A stretch of 64,000 nt of DNA from Jejuia sp047345485 (GTDB taxonomy: Bacteria > Bacteroidota > Bacteroidia > Flavobacteriales > Flavobacteriaceae): positions 496,001 to 560,000 of the forward strand of contig NZ_JBLFEN010000001.1 in the NCBI RefSeq assembly GCF_047345485.1. Reading direction: 5' to 3'. Both the position numbers and the translations under genes were made by a program. Below are positions 26,379-35,300 of this stretch, in pieces; within the stretch, counting starts at the first letter, position 1; the number at the start of each line of letters is the position of its first letter. A model generated the notes under the pieces. It saw nothing but the letters and a program-made list of their open reading frames with translations. It did no database searches and had not been told where the DNA came from.

Positions 26379-26512
26379 GTGTACAACAATGGCTATAAGT
26401 AATCGCTTGTTCTCGCCTACTTCTGAAAATTCTCGCGAATTTTCAGTTTGGTGTGTACTTGCAAAGTTACGTACTAAACCACGCAACTACTCATAGCCGA
26501 GACCGTTAAACG
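26379..26512 (+). repeat. Right attC-like recombination site of the cassette
   Basis: Order: GTGTACAAC, 3 bases, GGCTATAAGTA, a long imperfect stem with a perfect inner hairpin (CTGAAAATTC / GAATTTTCAG, 26423-26446), CTACTCATAGCC, GAGACC, GTTAAACG. The arms GGCTATrAGTA and their complement pair, so the strand folds into a hairpin of about 130 bases, within the usual attC size (about 60-140). The spacing of 3 bases between R'' and L'' equals that of the left site. It starts 8 bp after the chaperone stop, typical of cassette ends. Confidence 0.65.
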
Positions 26513-26592
26513 AAACACCAGAAAAAACCTTGAAAATAAATTGTTTGTCAATACTAATAGTTTTATAAATCATCGTCTCATAACACTTAAAT

Positions 26593-27237
26593 TCAATCCT
26601 TTTTAAAACGCTTTACCCCTGCTTCTACTCTAGTTTTTAAGTAGTTTTCTCTTGGTACTATTGGACAAGAATATTTAGAATTGTAAGCACAATAAGGGTT
26701 GTAAGCGGTATTAAAATCAAGTATTAGTGTATTTCCTTTGGGTATGTTACTATCTATATATCTACCACCGCCATAACTTTCTAGTCCGTTAGTTTCATCC
26801 AAAAAAGGTAAAAACAAGTAATCATCACCTTCTTCCACTGCTTCTTTGCCTTGGTATATATTTAGTTGATGTTGTTTTCCGTTGAGTTCAAAATACAAAA
26901 CACCATAAATGCGTTCTTCTGAGACGCGCTTTGTCGTAGTTTTCATATTAAACCATTCGTTATTTGGTGTGCGTTTTAGTTTTGCGTTTACGATATATGT
27001 AGAATCAAACTCAAAAAAATCTAAACCTTCAAAAGTTTTAAGATCTTTCTTTTTTAATGGTGATGTAGAAGCATCTTTAAAAAAAGCATTTTGTTTTTTT
27101 TGATATGTTGTATCACCTTTTATAGGTCGCTTTTTTTTTGCGCAGCTTGTAGATACTAAAAACGTAGCAAGTACTACTAATGTTAGGATTTTGTATAGTA
27201 CTAGCGGATACGCCCGCGTTAGGGATTGTAGCGGCAT
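26593..27237 (-). CDS. DUF1684 lipoprotein
   Basis: I chose the ATG at 27237, giving 214 residues starting MPLQSLTRAYPLVLYK, because the next downstream Met is far inside and an earlier one (27252) adds only five residues; a far upstream Met at 27357 would use repeat DNA as coding. A lipoprotein-type signal (LTLVVLATFLVSTSC) follows. The mature part matches DUF1684, with the ending NPYCAYNSKYSCPIVPRENYL and the middle RIYGVLYFELNGK. Members are widespread with unknown function. The start codon and first dozen codons lie within the dispersed repeat, so this N-terminus is probably secondary. Confidence 0.75.
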   Translation of the reverse strand: MPLQSLTRAYPLVLYKILTLVVLATFLVSTSCAKKKRPIKGDTTYQKKQNAFFKDASTSPLKKKDLKTFEGLDFFEFDSTYIVNAKLKRTPNNEWFNMKTTTKRVSEERIYGVLYFELNGKQHQLNIYQGKEAVEEGDDYLFLPFLDETNGLESYGGGRYIDSNIPKGNTLILDFNTAYNPYCAYNSKYSCPIVPRENYLKTRVEAGVKRFKKD

Positions 27238-27324
27238 CCTTTTTTGAAGCATGAGAAAACATATGTTAGAAAGCCCAACTTTATAGGGTAACCTGCCTGC
27301 AATACCGCAGGTAGGCAGGCGCCC
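27216..27324 (-). repeat. Dispersed flavobacterial repeat, copy 2 (with inserted CCTGCC hairpin)
   Basis: On the minus strand it begins GGGCGCC and ends ATCCCTAACGC, with the shared blocks TTGGGCTTTC and GATGCCGCTACAATCCC, so it is a diverged copy of 7059-7137. Within it is another hairpin (27292-27319, CCTGCC / GGCAGG) that the first copy lacks. Its end overlaps the N-terminal codons of the DUF1684 gene. Confidence 0.7.
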
Positions 27325-27359
27325 AAATAATTTAGTTTTTTTTAAAACGCACATCACTT

Positions 27360-27881
27360 TTAGGGATTAAATGATGGATTAAGATTGGTATTGTAATTCT
27401 GCAATAAATCATTTGAAAAAGCATTAAATGTATCTTCATCGGCAAAGGCTTTAATTTTTTCTGGATCAAAATTACCTTGTAAATAATAAGCCGCAACGTC
27501 TGCCCCTTTTTGTATAAAAATAATAGCATCGGTTACTACAACACCAGCTTCTTTTACAGATATAATTCGTGTGTTTTCCAACTCGTTTTTTCTAAAAACA
27601 TCTAAGTAACCGCTGTTGGTTACCGCATTCATTTCAGTAATGAGAGTTTGACGTTTTAGTGCCGAAACATTTTCGAACTTAATATATTTAAAGTCTGAAA
27701 TATTACCAATAGCGTTTTTTACCTGTGGTGAAATAGTACTTAATACGGCTTTCATAAAATTAGGGACTTGAAAGGATGTTGTACCCAAATCTGCCTTATG
27801 CTTATTATAAAACCCTTGAAAACTACTACCGCAAGACACTAGCAAAAAAGTAATAGAAATAACTAATATTGATTTCTTCAT
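27360..27881 (-). CDS. DUF4252 lipoprotein
   Basis: I chose the ATG giving MKKSILVISITFLLVSCGSS, a textbook lipoprotein signal with Cys17 as the lipid site; an ATG 15 bases earlier is less likely. The 173-residue product matches DUF4252 (VSALKRQTLITEMN, YLDVFRKNELENTRIISVKE, DAIIFIQKGADVAAYYLQGNFD). The family is typical of Bacteroidota envelopes and has no known role; some members are near RNA polymerase ECF sigma genes, none seen here. It precedes the DUF1684 gene on the same strand. Confidence 0.85.
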   Translation of the reverse strand: MKKSILVISITFLLVSCGSSFQGFYNKHKADLGTTSFQVPNFMKAVLSTISPQVKNAIGNISDFKYIKFENVSALKRQTLITEMNAVTNSGYLDVFRKNELENTRIISVKEAGVVVTDAIIFIQKGADVAAYYLQGNFDPEKIKAFADEDTFNAFSNDLLQNYNTNLNPSFNP

Positions 27882-27926
27882 ATTAAAAATTAACATTGTA
27901 AAAATACAACTTCCAAGTTATTTACC

Positions 27927-27934
27927 TAGATTTG
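27927..27934 (+). promoter_or_regulatory. Bacteroidota -7 promoter element (TAGATTTG) for the leader RNA/MFS operon
   Basis: An exact TAnnTTTG octamer. It would start transcription near 27940, about 20 bases before the first stem of the candidate leader RNA. Confidence 0.55.
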
Positions 27935-27962
27935 TACTTTATAAAGATAAAAAATGCGTAGT

Positions 27963-28038
27963 AACGTCACAATTTGCAGAACACAATGGACCGTTTCCTT
28001 AAAGCAGGAAAGACGGACTTGTAATGTATTGTGATGTT
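27963..28038 (+). ncRNA. Candidate structured leader RNA (attenuator or riboswitch-like)
   Basis: An 11-bp outer stem (AACGTCACAAT / ATTGTGATGTT, one G-U pair) encloses an inner hairpin CCGT-TTCCT / AGGAA-[AG]-ACGG with a six-base loop (TAAAGC). CGGACTT at 28014-28020 is complementary to AAGTCCG, the 5' arm of the terminator at 28067, so an antiterminator pairing that competes with the inner hairpin is possible. A promoter lies just upstream. I do not recognise a known riboswitch class; a free-standing small RNA ended by the same terminator is the alternative. Confidence 0.5.
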
Positions 28039-28066
28039 ATAAACTAAACGTTTACAGATATATTTT

Positions 28067-28097
28067 AAAGTCCGACTTCGCAGTCGGACTTTTTTTT
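28067..28097 (+). terminator. Strong Rho-independent terminator before the MFS operon
   Basis: An 11-bp perfect stem (AAAGTCCGACT / AGTCGGACTTT) with a four-base loop TCGC and a run of eight T from 28090. It lies about 145 bp before the MFS start, within the presumed leader. Confidence 0.9.
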
Positions 28098-28121
28098 GTG
28101 CATTACTTAAAATTTAAAACA

Positions 28122-28217
28122 ATGATTATGAAATTACCAATGAAACACAGTACCTCGTTAACAACACAAATGGCACCTTATATGACACACAACATATTTT
28201 TTCCTCCAGAGGAATGA
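28122..28217 (+). CDS. Possible leader peptide
   Basis: A 31-codon frame (starting MIMKLPMK, ending FFPPEE) between the terminator and the MFS gene. It has no hydrophobic helix and an odd Thr/Met-rich composition. It could be a short regulatory ORF translated ahead of the transporter, or chance. Confidence 0.3.
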   Translation: MIMKLPMKHSTSLTTQMAPYMTHNIFFPPEE

Positions 28218-28241
28218 TTAAAATTAGAATACCTAGAACAC

Positions 28242-29444
28242 ATGAAAACACTTTTTAACACTTACTTAAACACATTTAAAGGCCTTTCTACCGAAGTATG
28301 GTGGCTAGCTTTAATAACATTAATAAATAGAGCTGGTACAATGGTTATACCATTTTTATCATTGTATTTAACCGAAGACTTAAAATTTACATTAAGTAAT
28401 GTTGGTACAATTATGATGTGTTTTGGCTTAGGTTCTGTAATAGGATCATGGCTTGGTGGAAAATTAACAGATACCATTGGTTACTATAAAGTAATGGTAG
28501 GAAGCCTTTTAAGTACAGGAATATTGTTTATTGCTTTACAGTTTTTAACTACGTTTTATACATTGTGTTTAGGCGTATTTTTAGTAATGCTAGTGGCTGA
28601 TATGTTTCGTCCTGCAATGTTTGTGGCATTAAGTGCTTACAGTAAACCAAAAAATAAAACAAGAAGTGTTACCTTAATTCGTTTAGCTATTAATCTTGGG
28701 TTTTCTGCAGGACCTGCTATTGGGGGTGTTATAATTACAACCTTAGGTTATGGTGGTTTGTTTTGGGTGGATGGTATTACCTGTATGCTGGCTACTATTG
28801 TATTATTTAGAGTTTTACACCCTAAAAAATCTAAGGTTACAGACGATATAGTGGTTACCAATCCGCAATCGGCTTATAAAGATAAAGCGTTTGTTACGTT
28901 TTTGATAGCCATGTTTTTATTTGGAGTTATTTTTTTACAATACTTCTCTACAATGCCTATTTATTATAGAGAAGCACACGTATTATCAGAATTTGAGATT
29001 GGGTTACTTTTAGGTGCCAATGGTTTTATAATTTTTCTGTTAGAAATGCCTTTGATAAAATGGTTAGAAAACACTGGGATTTCTAAAGTAAAGTTGATGA
29101 TTGTAGGAGCTATACTAACTGCTATAAGCTTTATTATTTTAAATATTACCTCATGGTCGGGTATTTTAATTATAGGCCTATTTTTTATGACTATTGGAGA
29201 AATGATAGCATTTCCGTTTTCAAATGCATTTGCTATGGAGCGTGCAGAAAAGGGAAACCAAGGCGAGTATATGGCATTATATGCTATTTCATTTTCTATG
29301 GCGCATATATTTGGACATAAAGCTGGCATGCAAATGGTAGACGGTTTTGGTTTTGACAAAACTTGGTATACCATAACACTAATAGGTGGCTTTTGCGTAC
29401 TTTTATTACTTATTTTAAAGGCTCAATTAAAACAAAAAATATAA
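28242..29444 (+). CDS. MFS transporter
   Basis: The 400-residue protein has about 12 membrane helices in two halves and the MFS loop-2/3 motif as GSWLGGKLTDTIGYYKVM (about 68-85). A drug- or metabolite-export MFS is most likely; MDR-like members of Bacteroidota look similar. It follows the candidate leader RNA and terminator and is followed 11 bp later by YpdA, so it and the YpdA and VOC genes form one unit. The substrate is unknown. Confidence 0.85.
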   Translation: MKTLFNTYLNTFKGLSTEVWWLALITLINRAGTMVIPFLSLYLTEDLKFTLSNVGTIMMCFGLGSVIGSWLGGKLTDTIGYYKVMVGSLLSTGILFIALQFLTTFYTLCLGVFLVMLVADMFRPAMFVALSAYSKPKNKTRSVTLIRLAINLGFSAGPAIGGVIITTLGYGGLFWVDGITCMLATIVLFRVLHPKKSKVTDDIVVTNPQSAYKDKAFVTFLIAMFLFGVIFLQYFSTMPIYYREAHVLSEFEIGLLLGANGFIIFLLEMPLIKWLENTGISKVKLMIVGAILTAISFIILNITSWSGILIIGLFFMTIGEMIAFPFSNAFAMERAEKGNQGEYMALYAISFSMAHIFGHKAGMQMVDGFGFDKTWYTITLIGGFCVLLLLILKAQLKQKI

Positions 29445-29455
29445 GCGAATTTTAA

Positions 29456-30421
29456 ATGAAAGATGTAATAATTATCGGCGGTGGCCCTATTGGGATTGCT
29501 TGTGCTTTAGAATGTAAAAAGCATAACTGGAATTATTTGATAATTGAAAAGGGAGCACTAACCAACTCTCTTTTTAATTATCCTAAAAACATGACTTTTT
29601 TTTCTACTTCTGAAAAATTAGAAATTGATGCTATTCCGTTTATAAGTAAAAACCCAAAACCCAACCGAGACGAAGCTTTAGAGTATTACAGGCGCGTGGC
29701 AACTTCTAACACGTTATATGTTAACTTATTTGAAACAGTAAAAACGATTACAAAAGAAGCTATTGGTTTTTCTGTTACAACAGATAAAGAGACTTACAAA
29801 ACAAAAAACATCGTTTTAGCTACTGGATTTTACGATATACCAAACTTACTAAATGTACCAGGTGAAGATTTACCAAAGGTAACGCATTATTATAAAGAAG
29901 CACACCCCTACGCTATGCAAAATATTGTAATAGTTGGCGCAAGTAATTCATCAGTTGATGCTGCTTTAGAAATTTATAGAAAAGGCGGCAATGTGACTAT
30001 GATTATTCGTGGAGAAACCATCGGGAAGCGTGTAAAATATTGGGTGCGTCCAGATATTATTAACCGTATTGAAGAAGGCAGTATTAAAGCCTATTTTAAT
30101 GCTGAAATAACAGAAATAAAAGAAACTGAATTAACATTTATAACGCTAGAAGGATCCAAAACTATTCCTAATGATTTTGTTGTTGCATTAACAGGATACA
30201 AACCAAATTTTGATGTATTACATCAACTAGGTGTAACCTTAACTAATGATGCTAAAAAACAGCCTACATATAACAAAGATACTATGGAAACTAATATTAA
30301 AGGCGTGTATTTAGCAGGCGTAATTTGTGGGGGCATGGAAACCCACAAATGGTTTATAGAAAATAGCCGCATACATGCCAAACAAATTGCAAACCATATT
30401 AAAACTACGTTAACTATTTAG
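29456..30421 (+). CDS. ypdA: YpdA-type bacillithiol disulfide reductase
   Basis: The 321-residue flavoprotein has the FAD motif GGGPIGIACA (8-17) and second nucleotide motif VGASNSSVDAALEIYRKG, with YPKNMTFFSTSEKLEI between. It ends in a family-typical GVYLAGVICGGMETHKWFIENSR. YpdA enzymes reduce oxidised bacillithiol with NADPH without the CxxC of thioredoxin reductase; Bacteroidota make bacillithiol. No active CxxC is seen here, in line with the family. It is third-position in the MFS operon and links it to thiol redox balance. Confidence 0.88.
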   Translation: MKDVIIIGGGPIGIACALECKKHNWNYLIIEKGALTNSLFNYPKNMTFFSTSEKLEIDAIPFISKNPKPNRDEALEYYRRVATSNTLYVNLFETVKTITKEAIGFSVTTDKETYKTKNIVLATGFYDIPNLLNVPGEDLPKVTHYYKEAHPYAMQNIVIVGASNSSVDAALEIYRKGGNVTMIIRGETIGKRVKYWVRPDIINRIEEGSIKAYFNAEITEIKETELTFITLEGSKTIPNDFVVALTGYKPNFDVLHQLGVTLTNDAKKQPTYNKDTMETNIKGVYLAGVICGGMETHKWFIENSRIHAKQIANHIKTTLTI

Positions 30422-30424
30422 AAT

Positions 30425-30799
30425 ATGGATTTAAATCAAATTACAATACCCTCACAAAATGTAGAAAAAGCTATTGGTTTTTATAAAACATTAGGCTTAA
30501 AATTAATTGTTGAGGCATTACCCAAATATGCGCGTTTTGAATGTACTAGTGGCAATAGCACGTTTTCAATTCATAAAGTTGAAGAATTACCAAAAGGAAA
30601 TGGTATTACTGTGTATTTTGAAGATGAGAATTTAGATGCATTGGTATTACAATTACAACAAAAAGGTATCTCTTTTGAAACATTACCGGAAGATAAGTCT
30701 TGGTTATGGAGAGAAGCGCATTTAAAAGATTTAGATGGTAATCATATTATTTTATACCATGCAGGAACTAACAGGAAAAATCCGCCGTGGCGTATTTAA
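30425..30799 (+). CDS. VOC (glyoxalase/bleomycin-resistance-like) family protein
   Basis: The 124-residue protein is a single VOC domain: two beta-alpha-beta-beta-beta units, with NVEKAIGFYKTLGLKL near the start and LKDLDGNHIILYHAG at the end (Glu/His metal-ligand region). Family members act on or bind small molecules at a metal site. It follows YpdA by 3 bp, so it may work on thiol adducts (glyoxalase or FosB-like enzymes use bacillithiol), but this is conjecture. Confidence 0.85.
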   Translation: MDLNQITIPSQNVEKAIGFYKTLGLKLIVEALPKYARFECTSGNSTFSIHKVEELPKGNGITVYFEDENLDALVLQLQQKGISFETLPEDKSWLWREAHLKDLDGNHIILYHAGTNRKNPPWRI

Positions 30800-30805
30800 A
30801 AGGCT

Positions 30806-31249
30806 TTATTTAATTGGGATAATTTCTTTTTGTTTAATCACTCGAGACAGTACAATTTGGGTTTTCGATTCACCATAAATAATTAAATCATCAATAAAAG
30901 CCTCTAAATGTTTATGGTCTTTAAGTACAACTTCCATTACAATATTTTCATCACCTGTTATACGATAACAATTTACCACTTCATCAAGCGATTTTACTTT
31001 ATTTAAAAATGGCTTTAATTTTCCCATAAATGCCCGTAACGTAATAATAGCTTTTAGTTGATACCCAATTTCAAAAGGAGACACAAGTGCCTTAAAGCCT
31101 TCAATAACACCCAAATCTTCCATTTTTTTAATACGTTCTGAAACAGCAGGAGAACTTATCCCTACTTTTCTGCCAATTTCAGCATTAGATTGTCTCGCGT
31201 TTTCCTGTAAACACTTCAAAATCTTTGCATTAAGGGTGTCGATTTGCAT
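30806..31249 (-). CDS. Lrp/AsnC family transcriptional regulator
   Basis: The 147-residue protein has the AsnC HTH (LNAKILKCLQENARQSNAEIGRKVGISSPAVSERIKKME) and the ligand-binding RAM domain (KSLDEVVNCYRITGDENIVMEV). It is convergent with the VOC gene. Its target is not evident; the nearest divergent gene is the unknown one at 31375. Confidence 0.9.
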   Translation of the reverse strand: MQIDTLNAKILKCLQENARQSNAEIGRKVGISSPAVSERIKKMEDLGVIEGFKALVSPFEIGYQLKAIITLRAFMGKLKPFLNKVKSLDEVVNCYRITGDENIVMEVVLKDHKHLEAFIDDLIIYGESKTQIVLSRVIKQKEIIPIK

Positions 31250-31374
31250 TTAAAGATATTTTATTAATAAAACATTGAATTTAAAGCAAAAATAGTAATT
31301 TACTTTAGATATTAAAGTTGAATGTAAGTTTTAGTGACTAATTTTGACTAAAATGCTAATGAAAATACGTAATA

Positions 31375-31767
31375 ATGCATAATACCCCAGTAAATCTATC
31401 GGAATTACCGATTTATCAAAAAGCTATAGAGATTTTTGCATTATCTCAGAGTATTTCTTTGTATTTAAATGAAGATTTATCTGCGCTAAAAGAAGATGGT
31501 TCAGAAGATATTAATATTTACTTTTCAGGTGATATTATTCAACATTCAGTGTCATTAGCTCCTGAAATAGAAAATGCAGAACGTGAGCGGTATTCAGACA
31601 GAAAACATAGACATGTTGCGTCTTTAAAAAGGCTTACAAACCTGCTTTATAAAAACGCTTACCGTTTAGAAAAAAGCAATAGTAATGGTAAAGACTTTTT
31701 ACCTGTTTTACGTCGTGAATTAAAGAAATTTAAGAAGCTGCAACATTCTTGGATGTTAACACTCTAG
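31375..31767 (+). CDS. Four-helix-bundle-like hypothetical protein
   Basis: The 130-residue protein opens with LPIYQKAIEIFALSQSIS, which recalls the four-helix bundle (S23/IVP-like) family. Strong Arg/Glu/Lys content follows (ENAERERYSDRKHRH), with a closing basic helix. No membrane segment. It stands alone between two convergent genes and overlaps the next gene's end by 4 bases. No function is known to me. Confidence 0.7.
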   Translation: MHNTPVNLSELPIYQKAIEIFALSQSISLYLNEDLSALKEDGSEDINIYFSGDIIQHSVSLAPEIENAERERYSDRKHRHVASLKRLTNLLYKNAYRLEKSNSNGKDFLPVLRRELKKFKKLQHSWMLTL

Positions 31768-32195
31768 TTTATTTTTTCAAATTTTTGTCCGCACCCTTCA
31801 ATACATTGATACCACAAGATTAAATTTCCGTTTACTGGTAAATCAAAAAATACTCTTGCTGATCTAGAAGTACATATGTTTGGTATAATTTCGCCATCAA
31901 ATTGATTATCGGTATTCGTATCTGTAGTCAAAAAAAACATTCCAGATTCTTTATCACCAACTTCTGAAGACATAAAGCATAAAATCCCATTACTAATAAT
32001 TGTGCCATCACTAAAAAACTCAATAGTGCGATCGCTAGTTATAGGTTGAAATGTACCACTACCATCTCCCGGATCTGATAATTGTTCGATAAGTTGCCAT
32101 TTACCAATTAAAGTATTATCATCTGAAGGTTTTTCATCATCAGAAGCACAACTTGAGATTGTAACTAATAACAGCATAAAAAGTAAAGTTCTCAT
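31764..32195 (-). CDS. Lipocalin-like lipoprotein
   Basis: The 143-residue protein has a lipoprotein signal (MRTLLFMLLLVTISSCAS, Cys16) and a Ser/Asp-rich linker. It then has the lipocalin-like opening LIGKWQLIEQLSDPG with FFSDGTI, as in many Bacteroidota lipocalin-like (DUF) proteins. Four Cys in the C-terminal half may form disulfides. Role unknown. Confidence 0.8.
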   Translation of the reverse strand: MRTLLFMLLLVTISSCASDDEKPSDDNTLIGKWQLIEQLSDPGDGSGTFQPITSDRTIEFFSDGTIISNGILCFMSSEVGDKESGMFFLTTDTNTDNQFDGEIIPNICTSRSARVFFDLPVNGNLILWYQCIEGCGQKFEKIN

Positions 32196-32300
32196 TTTAG
32201 TTGTTTAATTTAAGATGGTGAAATTTCAAAAGGGTTGCGTAAAAATTTTGATAATTATTTAGATTCTGTGGCAATATAAGCTATTAAAACAAAGGAATTT

Positions 32301-32393
32301 ACACAACTTTTCTGCGTAAAGTTGATGCTCTTAGATCCCGCATGCCACGGGATAAGCGATTCACACAACTTTACTGTGTAAAGTTGGTGCTCT
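32301..32393 (-). repeat. Tandem pair of hairpin repeats downstream of icmF
   Basis: Two 31-bp copies (32301-32331 and 32363-32393) differ at three positions; each contains a CAACTTT / AAAGTTG hairpin. Between them lies a third small hairpin (ATCCCG / CGGGAT). The set begins 3 bp after the icmF stop, so on the minus strand it could act as terminator or 3' stabilising structure, although no good T run follows. Confidence 0.6.
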
Positions 32394-32395
32394 GC

Positions 32396-35300
32396 TTACA
32401 TATTCCTTCTATACTGCCCTCCTACTTCAAACAAAGCTTTTGTAATTTGCCCTAAGGAGCATACTTTGCAAACTTCCATCAATGCTTCAAAAATATTTTT
32501 ATTATGAATTGCAGTTTCTTGAAGTTTCTTTAAAAGAGCTTCAGTATCATTAGCTTTATGAAGGTTTTCTAAAGTGTTAATTTGAAATCGTTTTTCATCT
32601 TCTGTAGCCCGTATTACTTCCGCAGGTAAAACCGTTGGAGAGCCTTTACTACTTAAAAAAGTATTTACACCAATAATTGGAAACTTTCCGTTGTGCTTCA
32701 ACGTTTCGTAATACAAACTTTCTTCTTGAATTTTAGAGCGTTGGTACATGGTTTCCATAGCACCTAAAACACCACCGCGTTCAGTAATACGATCAAATTC
32801 TAACAGTACAGCATCTTCTAATAAATCTGTTAACTCTTCAATGATAAAAGCACCTTGAATAGGATTTTCGTTTTTTGCTAAACCTAATTCTTTATTGATA
32901 ATTAATTGAATTGCCATAGCACGACGAACAGACTCTTCTGTAGGCGTAGTAATGGCTTCATCGTAGGCGTTAGTATGTAGGGAATTACAATTATCATAAA
33001 TTGCATAAAGCGCCTGAAGTGTAGTTCTTATATCATTAAAATCTATTTCTTGAGCGTGTAAACTACGGCCAGACGTTTGTATATGATATTTTAGCATTTG
33101 TGCTCTGGCATTAGCACCGTATTTTTCTTTCATAGCTTTAGCCCAAATTTTTCGAGCTACACGACCAATAACTGCATATTCTGGGTCGATACCATTAGAG
33201 AAAAAGAAAGATAAATTTGGACCAAATTTATTGATGTCCATACCTCTACTCAAATAATACTCTACATAAGTAAAGCCGTTAGATAAGGTTAAAGCCAACT
33301 GTGTGATAGGGTTTGCGCCAGCTTCTGCTATATGATAACCAGAAATAGACACAGAATAAAAATTCCTGATATTATTGTTTATAAAATATTCTTGTACATC
33401 GCCCATTAAACGTAAGGCAAATTCGGTAGAAAAAATACATGTATTTTGTGCCTGATCTTCTTTTAGAATATCAGCTTGTACTGTACCTCTAACTTGAGCT
33501 ATTGTATTTGTTTTAATTTTAGAATATACAGCTTTAGGCAATACTTGATCTCCCGTAACACCTAACAGCATTAATCCCAAACCGTTATTACTTTCTGGTA
33601 ATTCCCCGTTATAATGTGGGCGTTCTTTATTGTTGTAAAGCGCTTTTATTTTAGTCTCAACTTCGGTTTCAAGGTTGTTATCTTTAATATATATTTCACA
33701 CTGCTGATCTATAGCAGCATTCATAAAAAAGCCTAATAACATTGGTGCAGGCCCATTTATAGTCATACTTACCGAAGTCAACGGGTCTGCCAAATTAAAC
33801 CCAGAATAGAGTTTTTTTGCATCGTCTAAACAACAAATAGAAACCCCTGCATTGCCAATTTTACCATAAATATCAGGGCGTAAATCTGGATCATTTCCAT
33901 AAAGCGTTACACTATCAAAAGCTGTAGATAAACGTTTTGCAGGCATACCAGCACTTACATAATGAAAACGTTTATTTGTGCGCTCTGGTCCGCCTTCTCC
34001 AGCAAACATTCTTGCGGGGTCTTCGCCTGTTCTTTTAAATGGGTACAAGCCTGACGTATAGGGAAATTCTCCTGGTACATTTTCTTGCATGCACCATCTT
34101 AAAATATCGCCCCAAGCTTGATATTTAGGAAGCGATACTTTAGGAATTTGTGTGTGCGATAAAGATGCTGTATGTGTTTCAATCTTAATTTCTTTATCTC
34201 TAACTTTAAAGGAGTACACTGGATTTTTATAACGGTTTACTTTATTGTGCCACCCAATAATAACTTCCCAATTATAGGGACTTAAATCCATTTTAACTCT
34301 ATCAAACTCAGCAATAAGTAATATTATAAAATCTTTAGTTTCTTCATTAGCTTCTTTTAAAATAGTAGCATTATGTAATCCTGATTTTTCAATAAAAGAT
34401 TGCTCTGTTGTGGTAGAAGTTACATTAATAACAGAACATATGGTTTTAAAAATACCATAAAGTTTTTGAGCAACATTAACTTGTAAAGTAACGTTACTGT
34501 CATAATTCCTATTACTTTCTGCTATTTCAGATAAGTAGCGAGTTCTGGATGGTGGAATTACAAATATTTTCTCACTCATTTCATCTGTAATGGTAAACGA
34601 AGATTTTAAATCTGCATTTACTTTTTCAACAAGCTTATCCATTACCGCTTTATAAAGCGTATTCATCCCAGGATCATTAAATTGAGAAGCTATTGTTCCA
34701 AAAACAGGTAAATCCTCTTGTGGTGTATCCCAAAGATTATTATTTCGCATGTACTGCTTCTTCACATCTCTAAGCGCGTCTAAAGATCCTCGTTTATCAA
34801 ACTTATTTATAGCTACTAAATCTGCAAAATCTAGCATATCAATTTTTTCTAATTGCGTTGCGGCACCAAATTCTGGTGTCATCACATACAAAGCCACATC
34901 AGAATGCTCAATAATTTCGGTATCGCTCTGCCCTATTCCTGAAGTTTCTAAAATAATCAGATCAAATTCAGCTGCTTTTAAAACTTCAACAGCTTCATTT
35001 ACGTGTTTAGACAATGCTAAATTAGATTGTCGTGTTGCTAAACTTCGCATGTAAACTCTGGTGTTATTAATAGAGTTCATTCTAATACGATCTCCCAATA
35101 AAGCACCACCTGTTTTACGTTTTGAAGGATCAACAGAGATAATTCCAACAGTTTTTTCTGGAAAATCTATTAAAAAACGCCTTACCAATTCATCTACTAA
35201 ACTTGATTTTCCTGCACCACCAGTACCTGTAATTCCTAGAACTGGTGTTTTAGAATTTTTATTTTTTAAATGAATTTGAGAAAGTGTAGTCTTTGCAGTT

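Larger units (their letters stand above)
24757..26505 (+). mobile_element. Integron-cassette-like mobile unit carrying the toxin/antitoxin/chaperone genes
   Basis: The unit runs from the TT of GTTGTACAC to the G of GACC-G before TTAAACG, about 1.75 kb. Its first bases (GTTGTACAC, counting the shared G) are the perfect 9-base reverse complement of GTGTACAAC at 26379-26387, the R'' position of its own right-end site; both end sites finish with GACCGTT. This is the circular-cassette logic of integrons. GTTGTAC departs at one base from the GTTRRRY consensus, GTTAAAC fits it. No integrase gene is visible in the window. Confidence 0.6.

Noticed and set aside
27238..27357. Upstream ATG giving a 254-residue DUF1684 protein
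   Set aside because: The added 40 residues are translated repeat DNA and would bury the lipoprotein signal.
34749..35054. Open frame of 101 codons opposite icmF
   Set aside because: Antisense shadow of the GTPase domain; composition is not protein-like.
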